Source: Symsagittifera roscoffensis
Lineage: Eukaryota > Xenacoelomorpha > Acoela > Convolutidae
NCBI RefSeq assembly: GCF_963678635.1
Contig: NC_087063.1
Span: 81,017,574 to 81,081,573, forward strand
Length of the DNA stretch: 64,000 bases
Direction: 5' to 3'
The notes under the pieces were generated by a model. That model worked only from the letters and a program-made list of their open reading frames with translations. It made no database searches and was not told the DNA's origin. Of the stretch, positions 1-14,124 are shown in pieces (position 1 is the first letter of the stretch; every line of letters begins with the position of its first letter). A program made the position numbers and the translations under genes.

Positions 1-660
1 TACCTTGAGCATGGTCGAATTATACCTTGAGCATGGTCGAATTATACCTTGAGCACGGTCGGATTATACCTTGAGCATGGTCGAATTATACCTTGAGCAT
101 GGTCGAAATATTCCTCGAGCACGGTTGAAATATACCTTGAGCACGGTCGAATTATACCTTGAGCACGGTCGAATTATACCTCGAGCACGGTTGAAATATA
201 CCTCGAGCACGGTTGAAATATACCTTGAGCACGATCGAATTATACCTCGAGCACGGTTGAAATATACCTCGAGCACGGTTGAAATATACCTTGAGCACGG
301 TCGAGTTATACCTTGAGCATGGTCGAATTATACCTTGAGCACGGTCGAATTATACCTTGTGCATGGTCGAAATATTCCTCGAGCTCGGTTGAAATATACC
401 TTGAGCACGGTCGAATTATACCTTGAGCACGGTCGAATTATACCTTGAGCATGGTCGAATTATACCTCGAGCATGGTCGAATTATACCTTGAGCACGGTC
501 GAATTATACCTTGAGCATGGTCGAATTATACCTTGAGCATGGTCGAATTATACCTCGAGCATGGTCGAATTATACCTTGAGCACGGTCGAATTATACCTT
601 GAGCATGGTCGAATTATACCTCGAGCATGGTCGAATTATACCTTGAGCACGGTCGAATTA

Positions 661-1980
661 TACCTTGAGCATGGTCGAAACATACCTTGAGCATGGTCGA
701 ATTATACCTTGAGCATGGTCGAATTATACCTTGAGCATGGTCGAATTATACCTTGAGCACGGTCGAATTATACCTCGAGCATGGTCGAATTATACCTTGA
801 GCACGGTCGGATTATACCTTGAGCATGGTCGAATTATACCTTGAGCATGGTCGAAATATTCCTCGAGCACGGTTGAAATATACCTTGAGCACGGTCGAAT
901 TATACCTTGAGCACGGTCGAATTATACCTCGAGCACGGTTGAAATATAATTCGAGCACGGTTGAAATATACCTTGAGCACGGTCGAATTATACCTCGAGC
1001 ACGGTTGAAATATACCTCGAGCCGGGTTGAAATATACCTTGAGCACGGTCGAGTTATACCTTGAGCATGGTCGAACTATACCTTGAGCACGGTCGAATTA
1101 TACCTTGAGCATGGTCGAAATATTCCTCCAGCTCGGTTGAAATATACCTTGAGCACGGACGAATTATACCTTGAGCACGGTCGAATTATACCTTGAGCAT
1201 GGTCGAATTATACCTCGAGCATGGTCGAATTATACCTTGAGCACGGTCGAATTATACCTTGAGCATGGTCGAATTATACCTCGAGCATGGTCGAATTATA
1301 CCTTGAGCACGGTCGAATTATACCTTGAGCATGGTCGAAACATACCTTGAGCATGGTCGAATTATACCTTGAGCATGGTCGAATTATAGCTTGAGCATGG
1401 TCGAATTATACCTTGAGCACGGTCGAATTATACCTCGAGCATGGTCGAATTATACCTTGAGCACGGTCGGATTATACCTTGAGCATGGTCGAATTATACC
1501 TTGAGCATGGTCGAAATATTCCTCGAGCACGGTTGAAATATACCTTGAGCACGGTCGAATTATACCTTGAGCACGGTCGAATTATACCTCGAGCACGGTT
1601 GAAATATAATTCGAGCACGGTTGAAATATACCTTGAGCACGGTCGAATTATACCTCGAGCACGGTTGAAATATACCTCGAGCACGGTTGAAATATACCTT
1701 GAGCACGGTCGAGTTATACCTTGAGCATGGTCAAATTATACCTTGAGCACGGTCGAATTATACCTTGAGCATGGTCGAAATATTCCTCGAGCTCGGTTGA
1801 AATATACCTTGAGCACGGTCGAATTATACCTTGAGCACGGTCGAATTATACCTTGAGCATGGTCGAATTATACCTCGAGCATGGTCGAATTATACCTTGA
1901 GCACGGTCGAATTATACCTTGAGCATGGTCGAATTATACCTTGAGCATGGTCGAATTATACCTCGAGCATGGTCGAATTA
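661..1980. repeat. 660-bp higher-order repeat, two copies
   Basis: Blocks starting at 661 and 1321 match at an offset of 660 bp (30 units), sharing rare variants such as the AAACATACC unit and the AAATATAATTCGAG unit. A few substitutions separate them, for example GCCGGG at 1021 against GCACGG at 1681. Confidence 0.8.
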
Positions 1981-4900
1981 TACCTTGAGCACGGTCGAAT
2001 TATACCTTGAGCATGGTCGAATTATACCTCGAGCATGGTCGAATTATACCTTGAGCACGGTCGAATTATACCTCGAGCATGGTCGAAACATACCTTGAGC
2101 ATGGTCGAATTATACCTTGAGCATGGTCGAATTATACCTTGAGCATGGTCGAATTATACCTTGAGCACGGTCGAATTATACCTTGAGCATGGTCGAATTA
2201 TACCTTGAGCATGGTCGAAATATTCCTCGAGCACGGTTGAAATATACCTTGAGCACGGTCGAATTATACCTTGAGCACGGTCGAATTATACCTTGAGCAT
2301 GGTCGAATTATACCTTGAGCATGGTCGAATTATACCTTGAGCATGGTCGAATTATACCTTGAGCACGGTCGAATTATACCTTGAGCACGGTCGAATTATA
2401 CCTTGAGCATGGTCGAATTATACCTCGAGCATGGTCGAAATATTCCTCGAGCACGGTTGAAATATACCTTGAGCACGGTCGAATTATACCTTGAGCACGG
2501 TCGAATTATACCTCGAGCACGATTGAAATATACCTCGAGCACGGTTGAAATATACCTTGAGCACGGTCGAATTATACCTCGAGCACGGTTGAAATATACC
2601 TCGAGCACGGTTGAAATATACCTTGAGCACGGTCGAGTTATACCTTGAGCATGGTCGAATTATACCTTGAGCACGGTCGAATTATACCTCGAGCACGGTT
2701 GAAATATACCTCGAGCACGGTTGAAATATACCTTGAGCACGGTCGAATTATACCTTGAGCATGGTCGAATTATACCTTGAGCATGGTCGAATTATACCTT
2801 GAGCACGGTCGAATTATACCTTGAGCATGGTCGAATTATACCTTGAGCATGGTCGAAATATTCCTCGAGCAAGGTTGAAATATACCTTGAGCACGGTCGA
2901 ATTATACCTTGAGCACGGTCGAATTATACCTTGAGCATGGTCGAATTATACCTTGAGCATGGTCGAATTATACCTTGAGCATGGTCGAATTATACCTTGA
3001 GCACGGTCGAATTATACCTTGAGCACGGTCGAATTATACCTTGAGCATGGTCGAATTATACCTCGAGCATGGTCGAAATATTCCTCGAGCACGGTTGAAA
3101 TATACCTTGAGCACGGTCGAATTATACCTTGAGCACGGTCGAATTATACCTCGAGCACGATTGAAATATACCTCGAGCACGGTTGAAATATACCTTGAGC
3201 ACGGTCGAATTATACCTCGAGCACGGTTGAAATATACCTCGAGCACGGTTGAAATATACCTTGAGCACGGTCGAGTTATACCTTGAGCATGGTCGAATTA
3301 TACCTTGAGCACGGTCGAATTATACCTCGAGCACGGTTGAAATATACCTCGAGCACGGTTGAAATATACCTTGAGCACGGTCGAATTATACCTTGAGCAT
3401 GGTCGATTTATACCTTGAGCACGGTCGAATTATACCTTGAGCACGGTCGAATTATACCTCGAGCACGGTTGAAATATACCTTGAGCACGGTTGAAATATA
3501 CCTTGAGCACGGTCGAATTATACCTTGAGCACGGTCGAAATATACCTCGAGCACGGTTGAAATATACCTCGAGCACGGTTGAAATATACCTTGAGCACGG
3601 TCGAATTGTACCTTGAGCATGGTCGAATTATACCTTGAGCACGGTCGAATTATACCTTGAGCATGGTCGAATTATACCTTGAGCACGGTTGAAATATACC
3701 TTGAGCACGGTCAAAAGATACCTTGAGCATGGTCGAAATATTCCTCGAGCACGGTCGAAATATACCTCGAGCACGGTTGAAATATACCTTGAGCACGGTC
3801 GAGTTATACCTTGAGCATGGTCGAATTATACCTTGAGCACGGTCGAATTATACCTCGAGCACGGTTGAAATATACCTCGAGTACGGTTGAAATATACCTT
3901 GAGCACGGTCGAATTATACCTTGAGCATGGTCGAATTATACCTTGAGCACGGTCGAATTATACCTTGAGCACGGTCGAATTATACCTCGAGCACGGTTGA
4001 AATATACCTTGAGCATGGTTGAAATATACCTTGAGCACGGTCGAATTATACCTTGAGCACGGTCGAAATATACCCCGAGCACGGTTGAAATATACCTCGA
4101 GCACGGTTGAAATAAACCTTGAGCACGGTCGAATTATACCTTGAGCATGGTCGAATTATACCTTGAGCACGGTCGAATTATACCTTGAGCATGGTCGAAT
4201 TATACCTTGAGCACGGTTGAAATATACCTTGAGCACGGTTGAAATATACCTTGAGCACGGTCGAAAGATACCTTGAGCATGGTCGAAATATTCCTCGAGC
4301 ACGGTCGAAAGATACCTCGAGCACGGTCGAAAGATACCTTGAGCATGGTCGAATTACACCTTGAGCATGGTCGAATTATACCTTGAGCATGGTCGAATTA
4401 TACCTTGAGCACGGTTGAAATATACCTTGAGCACGGTCGAAAGATACCTTGAGCACGGTTGAAATATACCTTGAGCACGGTCGAACTATACCTTGAGCAT
4501 GGTCGAAATATTCCTCGAGCACGGTCGAAAGATACCTTGAGCACGGTCGAAACATACCTCGAGCACGGTCGAATTATACCTTGAGCATGGTCGAATTATA
4601 CCTTGAGCACGGTCGAGTTATACCTTGAGCATGGTCGAATTATACCTTGAGCACGGTCGAATTATACCTCGAGCACGGTTGAAATATACCTCGAGCACGG
4701 TTGAAATATACCTTGAGCATGGTCGAATTATACCTTGAGCACGGTCGAATTATACCTTGAGCATTGTCGAAATATTCCTCGAGCACGGTTGAAATATACC
4801 TTGAGCACGGTCGAATTATACCTCGAGCACGGTTGAAATATACCTCGAGCACGGTTGAAATATACCTTGAGCATGGTCGAATTATACCTTGAGCACGGTC

Positions 4901-7900
4901 GAATTATACCTTGAGCATGGTCGAATTATACCTTGAGCATGGTCGAATTTTACCTTGAGCATGGTCGAATTATACCTTGAGCACGGTCGAATTATACCTT
5001 GAGCATTGTCGAAATATTCCTCGAGCACGGTTGAAATATTCCTCGAGCACGGTCGAAAGATACCTCGAGCACGGTCGAAAGATACCTTGAGCATGGTCGA
5101 ATTACACCTTGAGCATGGTCGAATTATACCTTGAGCATGGTCGAATTATACCTTGAGCACGGTTGAAATATACCTTGAGCACGGTCGAAAGATACCTTGA
5201 GCACGGTTGAAATATACCTTGAGCACGGTCGAACTATACCTTGAGCATGGTCGAAATATTCCTCGAGCACGGTCGAAAGATACCTTGAGCACGGTCGAAA
5301 CATACCTCGAGCACGGTCGAATTATACCTTGAGCATGGTCGAATTATACCTTGAGCACGGTCGAGTTATACCTTGAGCATGGTCGAATTATACCTTGAGC
5401 ACGGTCGAATTATACCTCGAGCACGGTTGAAATATACCTCGAGCACGGTTGAAATATACCTTGAGCATGGTCGAATTATACCTTGAGCATGGTCGAATTA
5501 TACCTTGAGCACGGTTGAAATATACCTTGAGCACGGTTGAAATATACCTTGAGCACGGTCGAAAGATACCTTGAGCATGGTCGAACTATTCCTCGAGCAC
5601 GGTCGAAATATACCTCGAGCACGGTTGAAATATACATTGAGCACGGTCGAGTTATACCTTGAGCATGGTCGAATTATACCTTGAGCACGGTCGAATTATA
5701 CCTCGAGCACGGTTGAAATATACCTCGAGCACGGTTGAAATATACCTTGAGCACGGTCGAATTATACCTTGAGCATGGTCGAATTATACCTTGAGCACGG
5801 TCGAATTATACCTTGAGCACGGTCGAATTATACCTCGAGCACGATTGAAATATACCTTGAGCACGGCTGAAATATACCTTGAGCACGGTCGAATTATACC
5901 TTGAGCACGGTCGAAATATACCTCGAGCACGGTTGAAATATACCTCGAGCACGGTTGAAATATACCTTGAGCACGGTCGAATTATACCTTGAGCATGGTC
6001 GAATTATACCTTGAGCACGGTCGAATTATACCTTGAGCATGGTCGAATTATACCTTGAGCACGGTTGAAATATACCTTGAGCACGGTTGAAATATACCTT
6101 GAGCACGGTCGAAAGTTACCTTGAGCACGGTTGAAATATACCTTGAGCACGGTCGAACTATACCTTGAGCATGGTCGAAATATTCCTCGAGCACGGTCGA
6201 AAGATACCTTGAGCACGGTCGAAACATACCTCGAGCACGGTCGAATTATACCTTGAGCATGGTCGAATTATACCTTGAGCACGGTCGAGTTATACCTTGA
6301 GCATGGTCGAATTATACCTTGAGCACGGTCGAATTATACCTCGAGCACGGTTGAAATATACCTCGAGCACGGTTGAAATATACCTTGAGCATGGTCGAAT
6401 TATACCTTGAGCACGGTCGAATTATACCTTGAGCATGGTCGAATTATACCTTGAGCACGGTTGAAATATACCTTGAGCACGGTTGAAATATACCTTGAGC
6501 ACGGTCGAAAGATACCTTGAGCATGGTCGAAATATTCCTCGAGCACGGTCGAAATATACCTCGAGCACGGTTGAAATATACCTTGAGCACGGTCGAGTTA
6601 TACCTTGAGCATGGTCGAATTATACCTTGAGCACGGTCGAATTATACCTCGAGCACGGTTGAAATATACCTCGAGCACGGTTGAAATATACCTTGAGCAC
6701 GGTCGAATTATACCTTGAGCATGGTCGAATTATACCTTGAGCACGGTCGAATTATACCTTGAGCACGGTCGAATTATACCTCGAGCACGATTGAAATATA
6801 CCTTGAGCACGGTTGAAATATACCTTGAGCACGGTCGAATTATACCTTGAGCACGGTCGAAATATACCTCGAGCACGGTTGAAATATACCTCGAGCACGG
6901 TTGAAATATACCTTGAGCACGGTCGAATTATACCTTGAGCATGGTCGAATTATACCTTGAGCACGGTCGAATTATACCTTGAGCATGGTCGAATTATACC
7001 TTGAGCACGGTTGAAATATACCTTGAGCACGGTTGAAATATACCTTGAGCACGGTCGAAAGATACCTTGAGCATGGTCGAAATATTCCTCGAGCACGGTC
7101 GAAAGATACCTCGAGCACGGTCGAAAGATACCTTGAGCATGGTCGAAATACACCTTGAGCATGGTCGAATTATACCTTGAGCATGGTCGAATTATACCTT
7201 GAGCACGGTTGAAATATACCTTGAGCACGGTCGAAAGATACCTTGAGCACGGTTGAAATATACCTTGAGCACGGTCGAACTATACCTTGAGCATGGTCGA
7301 AATATTCCTCGAGCACGGTCGAAAGATACCTTGAGCACGGTCGAAACATACCTCGAGCACGGTCGAATTATACCTTGAGCATGGTCGAATTATACCTTGA
7401 GCATGGTCGAATTATACCGTGAGCATGGTCGAATTATACCTTGAGCACGGTTGAAATATACCTTGAGCACGGTCGAATTATACCTTGAGCACGGTCGAAT
7501 TATACCTTGAGCACGGTTGAAATATACCTTGAGCACGGTCGAATTATACCTTGAGCATGGTCGAAATATTCCTCGAGGACGGTCGAAAGATACCTCGAGC
7601 ACGGTCGAATTATACCTTGAGCATGGTCGAATTATACCTTGAGCATGGTCGAATTATACCGTGAGCATGGTCGCATTATACCTTGAGCATGGTCGAATTA
7701 TACCTTGAGCACGGTTGAAATATACCTTGAGCACGGTCGAAAGATACCTTGAGCACGGTTGAAATATACCTTGAGCACGGTCGAATTATACCTTGAGCAT
7801 GGTCGAAATATTCCTCGAGCACGGTCAAAAGATACCTTGAGCACGGTCGAAACATACCTCGAGCACGGTCGAATTATACCTTGAGCATGGTCGAATTATA

Positions 7901-10822
7901 CCTTGAGCATGGTCGAATTATACCTTGAGCATGGTCGAATTATACCTTGAGCATGGTCGAATTATACCTTGAGCACGGTTGAAATATACCTTGAGCACGG
8001 TCGAAAGATACCTTGAGCACGGTTGAAATATACCTTGAGCACGGTCGAATTATACCTTGAGCATGGTCGAAATATTCCTCGAGCACGGTCGAAAGATACC
8101 TTGAGCACGGTCGAAAGATACCTTGAGCACGGTCGAAAGATACCTCGAGCACGGTCGAAACATACCTCGAGCACGGTCGAATTAAACCTTGAGCATGGTC
8201 GAATTATACCTTGAGCATGGTCGAAATATACCTTGAGCACGGTCGAAAGATACCTTGAGCACGGTCGAAAGATACCTTGAGCACGGTCGAATTATACCTT
8301 GAGCATGGTCGAAATATACCTTGAGCACGGTCGAATTATACCTTGAGCATGGTCGAAATATTCCTCGAGCACGGTCGAAAGATACCTTGAGCACGGTCGA
8401 AAGATACCTTGAGCACGGTCGGAAGATACCTCGAGCACGGTCGAATTATACCTTGAGCACGGTCGAATTATACCTTGAGCACGGTTGAAATATACCTTGA
8501 GCATGGTCGAATTATACCTTGAGCATGGTCGAAATATTCCTCGAGCACGGTCGAAAGATACCTTGAGCACGGTCGAAAGATACCTTGAGCACGGTCGAAA
8601 GATACCTCGAGCACGGTCGAAACATACCTCGAGCACGGTCGAATTATACCTTGAGCATGGTCGAATTATACCTCGAGCACGGTCGAAAGATACCTTGAGC
8701 ACGGTCGAAAGATACCTCGAGCACGGTCGAATTATACCTTGAGCACGGTCGACTTATACCTCGAGCACGGTCGAATTATACCTTGAGCATGGTCGAATTA
8801 TACCTTGAGCATGGTCGAATTATACCTTGAGCATGGTCGAATTATACCTTGAGCATGGTCGAATTATACCTTGAGCACGGTTGAAATATACCTTGAGCAC
8901 GGTCGAAAGATACCTTGAGCACGGTTGAAATATACCTTGAGCACGGTCGAATTATACCTTGAGCATGGTCGAAATATTCCTCGAGCACGGTCGAAAGATA
9001 CCTTGAGCACGGTCGAAACATACCTCGAGCACGGTCGAATTATACCTTGAGCATGGTCGAATTATACCTTGAGCATGGTCGAATTATACCTTGAGCATGG
9101 TCGAATTATACCTTGAGCATGGTCGAATTATACCTTGAGCACGGTCGAATTATACCTCGAGCACGGTTGAAATATACCTCGAGCACGGTTGAAATATACC
9201 TTGAGCACGGTCGAATTATACCTTGAGCATGGTCGAAATATTCCTCGAGCACGGTCGAAAGATACCTTGAGCACGGTCGAAAGATACCTTGAGCACGGTC
9301 GAAAGATACCTCGAGCACGGTCGAAACATACCTCGAGCACGGTCGAATTATACCTTGAGCATGGTCGAATTATACCTTGAGCATGGTCGAAATATACCTT
9401 GAGCACGGTCGAAAGATACCTTGAGCACGGTCGAAAGATAGCTTGAGCACGGTCGAATTATACCTTGAGCATGGTCGAAATATACCTTGAGCACGGTCAA
9501 ATTATACCTTGAGCATGGTCGAAATATTCCTCGAGCACGGTCGAAAGATACCTTGAGCACGGTCGAAAGATACCTCGAGCACGGTCGAATTATACCTTGA
9601 GCAAGGTCGAATTATACCTTGAGCACGGTTGAAATATACATTGAGCACGGTCGAATTATACCTTGAGCACGGTTGAAATATACCTTGAGCACGGTCGAAT
9701 TATACCTTGAGCACGGTTGAAATATACCTTGAGCACGGTCGAAAGATACCTTGAGCACGGTTGAAATATACCTTGAGCACGGTAGAATTATACCTTGAGC
9801 ACGGTCGAATTATACCTCGAGCACGGTTGAAATATACCTTGAGCACGGTCGAAAGATACCTTGAGCACGGTTGAAATATACCTTGAGCACGGTCGAATTA
9901 TACCTTGAGCATGGTCGAAATATTCCTCGAGCACGGTCGAAAGAGACCTTGAGCACGGTCGAAAGATACCTTGAGCACTGTCGAAAGATACCTCGAGCAC
10001 GGTCGAAACATACCTCGAGCACGGTCGAATTATACCTTGAGCATGGTCGAATTATACCTTGAGCATGGTCGAAATATACCTTGAGCACGGTCGAAAGATA
10101 CCTTGAGCACGGTCGAAAGATACCTTGAGCACGATCGAATTATACCTTGAGCATGGTCGAAATATACCTTGAGCACGGTCGAATTATACCTTGAGCATGG
10201 TCGAAATATTCCTCGAGCACGGTCGAAAGATACCTTGAGCACGGTCGAAAGATACCTCGAGCACGGTCGAATTATACCTTGAGCACGGTCGAATTATACC
10301 TTGAGCATGGTCGAATTATACCTTGAGCATGGTCGAAATATACCTTGAGCACGGTCGAAAGATACCTTGAGCACGGTCGAAAGATACCTTGAGCACGGTC
10401 GAATTATACCTTGAGCATGGTCGAAATATACCTTGAGCACGGTCGAATTATACCTTGAGCATGGTCGAAATATTCCTCGAGCACGGTCGAAAGATACCTT
10501 GAGCACGATCGAAAGATATCTCGAGCACGGTCGAATTATACCTTGAGCACGGTCGAATTATACCTTGATCATGGTCGAAATATACCTTGAGCACGGTCGA
10601 AAGATACCTTGAGCACGGTCGAAAGATACCTTGAGCACGGTCGAATTATACCTTGAGCATGGTCGAAATATATCTTGAGCACGGTCGAATTATACCTTGA
10701 GCATGATCGAAATTTTCCTCGAGCACGGTCGAAAGATACCTTGAGCACGGTTGAAATATACCTTGAGCACGGTCGAAAGATACCTTGAGCACGGTTGAAA
10801 TATACCTTGAGCACGGTCGAAT

Positions 10823-12489
10823 TATACCTTGAGCACGGTCGAATTATACCTTGAGCATGGTCGAAATATTCCTCGAGCACGGTTGAAATATACCTTGAGC
10901 ACGGTCGAATTATACCTTGAGCACGGTCGAATTATACCTCGAGCACGGTCGAATTATACCTCGAGCACGGTCGAATTATACCTTGAGCATGGTCGAAATA
11001 TACCTTGAGCACGGTCGAAAGATACCTTGAGCACGGTCGAAAGATACCTCGAGCACGGTCGAAACATACCTCGAGCACGGTTGAATTATACCTTGAGCAC
11101 GGTCGAAATATACCTTGAGCACGGTTGAAATATACCTTGAGCACGGTCGAATTATACCTTGAGCATGGTCGAAATATTCCTCGAGCACGGTTGAAATATA
11201 CCTTGAGCACGGTCGAATTATACCTTGAGCATGGTCGAAATATGCCTCGAGCACGGTTGAAATATACCTTGAGCACGGTCGAATTATACCTTGAGCACGG
11301 TCGAATTATACCTCGAGCACGGTCGAATTATACCTTGAGCATGGTCGAAATATTCCTCGGGCACGGTCGAATTATACCTTGAGCACGGTTGAAATATACC
11401 TTGAGCACGGTCGAAAGATACCTTGAGCACGGTTGAAATATACCTTGAGCACGGTCGAATTATACCTTGAGCATTGTCGAAATATTCCTCGAGCACGGTT
11501 GAAATATACCTTGAGCACGGTCGAATTATACCTTGAGCATGGTCGAAATATTCCTCGAGCACGGTCGAATTATACCTTGAGCATGGTCGAAATATTCCTC
11601 GAGCACGGTTGAAATATACCTTGAGCACGGTCGAAAGATACCTCGAGCACGGTTGAAATATACCTTGAGCACGGTCGAAAGATACCTTGAGCACGGTTGA
11701 AATATACCTTGAGCACGGTCGAATTATACCTTGAGCATGGTCGAAATATTCCTCGAGCACGGTTGAAATATACCTTGAGCACGGTCGAATTATACCTTGA
11801 GCACGGTCGAATTATACCTCGAGCACGGTCGAATTATACCTCGAGCACGGTCGAATTATACCTTGAGCATGGTCGAAATATACCTTGAGCACGGTCGAAA
11901 GATACCTTGAGCACGGTCGAAAGATACCTCGAGCACGGTCGAAACATACCTCGAGCACGGTTGAATTATACCTTGAGCACGGTCGAAATATACCTTGAGC
12001 ACGGTTGAAATATACCTTGAGCACGGTCGAATTATACCTTGAGCATGGTCGAAATATTCCTCGAGCACGGTTGAAATATACCTTGAGCACGGTCGAATTA
12101 TACCTTGAGCATGGTCGAAATATGCCTCGAGCACGGTTGAAATATACCTTGAGCACGGTCGAATTATACCTTGAGCACGGTCGAATTATACCTCGAGCAC
12201 GGTCGAATTATACCTTGAGCATGGTCGAAATATTCCTCGGGCACGGTCGAATTATACCTTGAGCACGGTTGAAATATACCTTGAGCACGGTCGAAAGATA
12301 CCTTGAGCACGGTTGAAATATACCTTGAGCACGGTCGAATTATACCTTGAGCATTGTCGAAATATTCCTCGAGCACGGTTGAAATATACCTTGAGCACGG
12401 TCGAATTATACCTTGAGCATGGTCGAAATATTCCTCGAGCACGGTCGAATTATACCTTGAGCATGGTCGAAATATTCCTCGAGCACGGT
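10823..12489. repeat. Exact 880-bp-offset higher-order duplication in the satellite
   Basis: Bases 10823-11609 and 11703-12489 appear identical over about 787 bp at an offset of 880 bp, which is 40 satellite units. The match includes private variants such as a TATGCC unit, a GCATTG unit and a CCTCGGGCACGG unit. The exactness points to a very recent unequal exchange or an assembly duplication. Confidence 0.85.
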
Positions 12490-13749
12490 CGAATTATACC
12501 TGGAGCACGGTCGAATTATACCTTGAGCACGGTCGAATTATACCTTGAGCACGGTCGAAAGATACCTTGAGCACGGTCGAATTATACCTTGAGCACGGTC
12601 GAAAGATACCTTGAGCATGGTCGAAATATTCCTCGAGCACGGTCGAATTATACCTTGAGCACGGTCGAATTATACCTCGAGCACGGTCGAAGCACGGTTG
12701 AAATATACCTTGAGCACGGTTGAAATATACCTTGAGTACGGTCGAAAGATACCTTGAGCATGGTCGAAATATTCCTCGAGCAGGGTTGAAATATACCTTG
12801 AGCACGGTCGAAACATACCTCGAGCACGGTTGAAATATACCTTGAGCACGGTCGAAAGATACCTTGAGCATGGTTGAAATATACCTTGAGCACGGTCGAA
12901 TTATACCTTGAGCATGGTCGAAATATTCCTCGAGCACGGTTGAAATATACCTTGAGCACGGTCGAATTATACCTTGAGCACGGTCGAGTTATACCTCGAG
13001 CACGGTCGAATTATACCTTGAGCACGGTCGAATTATACCTTGAGCACGGTCGAAAGATACCTTGAGCATGGTCGAAATATTCCTCGAGCACAGTCGAATT
13101 ATACCTTGAGCACGGTCGAATTATACCTCGAGCACGGTCGAATTATACCTCGAGCACGGTTGAAATATACCTTTAGCACGGTTGAAATATACCTTGAGCA
13201 CGGTCGAAAGATACCTTGAGCATGGTCGAAATATTCCTCGGGCACGGTTGAAATATACCTTGAGCACGGTCGAAACATACCTCGAGCACGGTTGAAATAT
13301 ACCTTGAGCACGGTCGAAAGATACCTTGAGCACGGTTGAAATATACCTTGAGCACGGTCGAATTATACCTTCAGCATGGTCGAAATATTCCTCGAGCACG
13401 GTTGAAATATACCTTGAGCACGGTCGAATTATACCTTGAGCATGGTCGAAATATTCATCGAGCACGGTTGAAATATACCTTGAGCACGGTCGAATTATAC
13501 CTTGAGCACGGTCGAATTATACCTCGAGCACGGTCGAATTATACCTTGAGCACGGTCGAATTATACCTTGAGCACGGTCGAAAGATACCTTGAGCATGGT
13601 CGAAATATTCCTCGAGCACGGTCGAATTATACCTTGAGCACGGTCGAATTATACCTCGAGCACGGTCGAATTATACCTCGAGCACGGTTGAAATATACCT
13701 TGAGCACGGTTGAAATATACCTTGAGCACGGTCGAAAGATACCTTGAGC

Positions 13750-13905
13750 ATGGTCGAAATATTCCTCGAGCACGGTCGAAAAATAACTCGAGCACGGTCG
13801 AATTATACCTCAAGCACGGTCGAAATAATCCTCCAGCACGGTCGAAACTTATCCCGAGCACGGTCCAGCTCGGTCAAAACATGCCTCGAGCACGGTAGAA
13901 AAAAA
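13750..13905. repeat. Decayed edge of the satellite
   Basis: The last seven or so units carry many substitutions and partial units (AAAATAACTCGAG, CTCAAGCACGG, a truncated GTCCAGCTCGGTC), after which the sequence becomes unique and AT-rich. This is the usual appearance of a satellite border where homogenisation stops. Confidence 0.8.
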
Positions 13906-14124
13906 ACCGATTGTCCCGAGGTAATTCGGAGTAGAAAAACTTCTTAAAAATATCAACTTAATTTTAAACAATTTCGACCCAAATTGCAAGCCAGTGTTCT
14001 AAAAGACTCTGCAAAAATCTAGTTCATGAATAGTTCATCTCTACAAATAACTTGATTCTGATTTTAAAAAAACATCATACGTTGTTACCCGAAAAGCATA
14101 ATTTATAACAGTTAAATTCGGATT

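Larger units (their letters stand above)
1..13905. repeat. 22-bp satellite array with higher-order repeats
   Basis: The first 13.9 kb is a continuous head-to-tail array of a 22-bp unit of the form TACCTTGAGCAYGGTCGAAT plus two bases. Variable positions give recurring types: CTTGAG versus CTCGAG, GGTCGAA versus GGTTGAA, and ATTATA, AAATATA, AAAGATA or AAATATTC endings. The AATTA type dominates to about 3.7 kb and the AAAGATA and AAATATT types become common to the right. Blocks of units recur as higher-order repeats (660 bp near 661-1980, 880 bp near 10.8-12.5 kb). The array continues beyond the left window edge. Because 22 is not a multiple of 3, every frame cycles through the unit every 66 bp, so open frames with a 22-residue period arise on both strands. 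I regard none as genes. Confidence 0.97.

Noticed and set aside
1-13905. CRISPR-like array
   Set aside because: The units are directly adjacent without unique spacers, and the context is eukaryotic.
64-13947. Dozens of open frames with 22-residue repeats (LEHGRIIPRARLKYT-like on plus, YFNRARGIIRPCSRY-like on minus)
   Set aside because: They are produced by the 22-bp satellite read through in all frames; openness depends only on the T/C variant in CTTGAG/CTCGAG. There is no start context, flanking signal or independent conservation.
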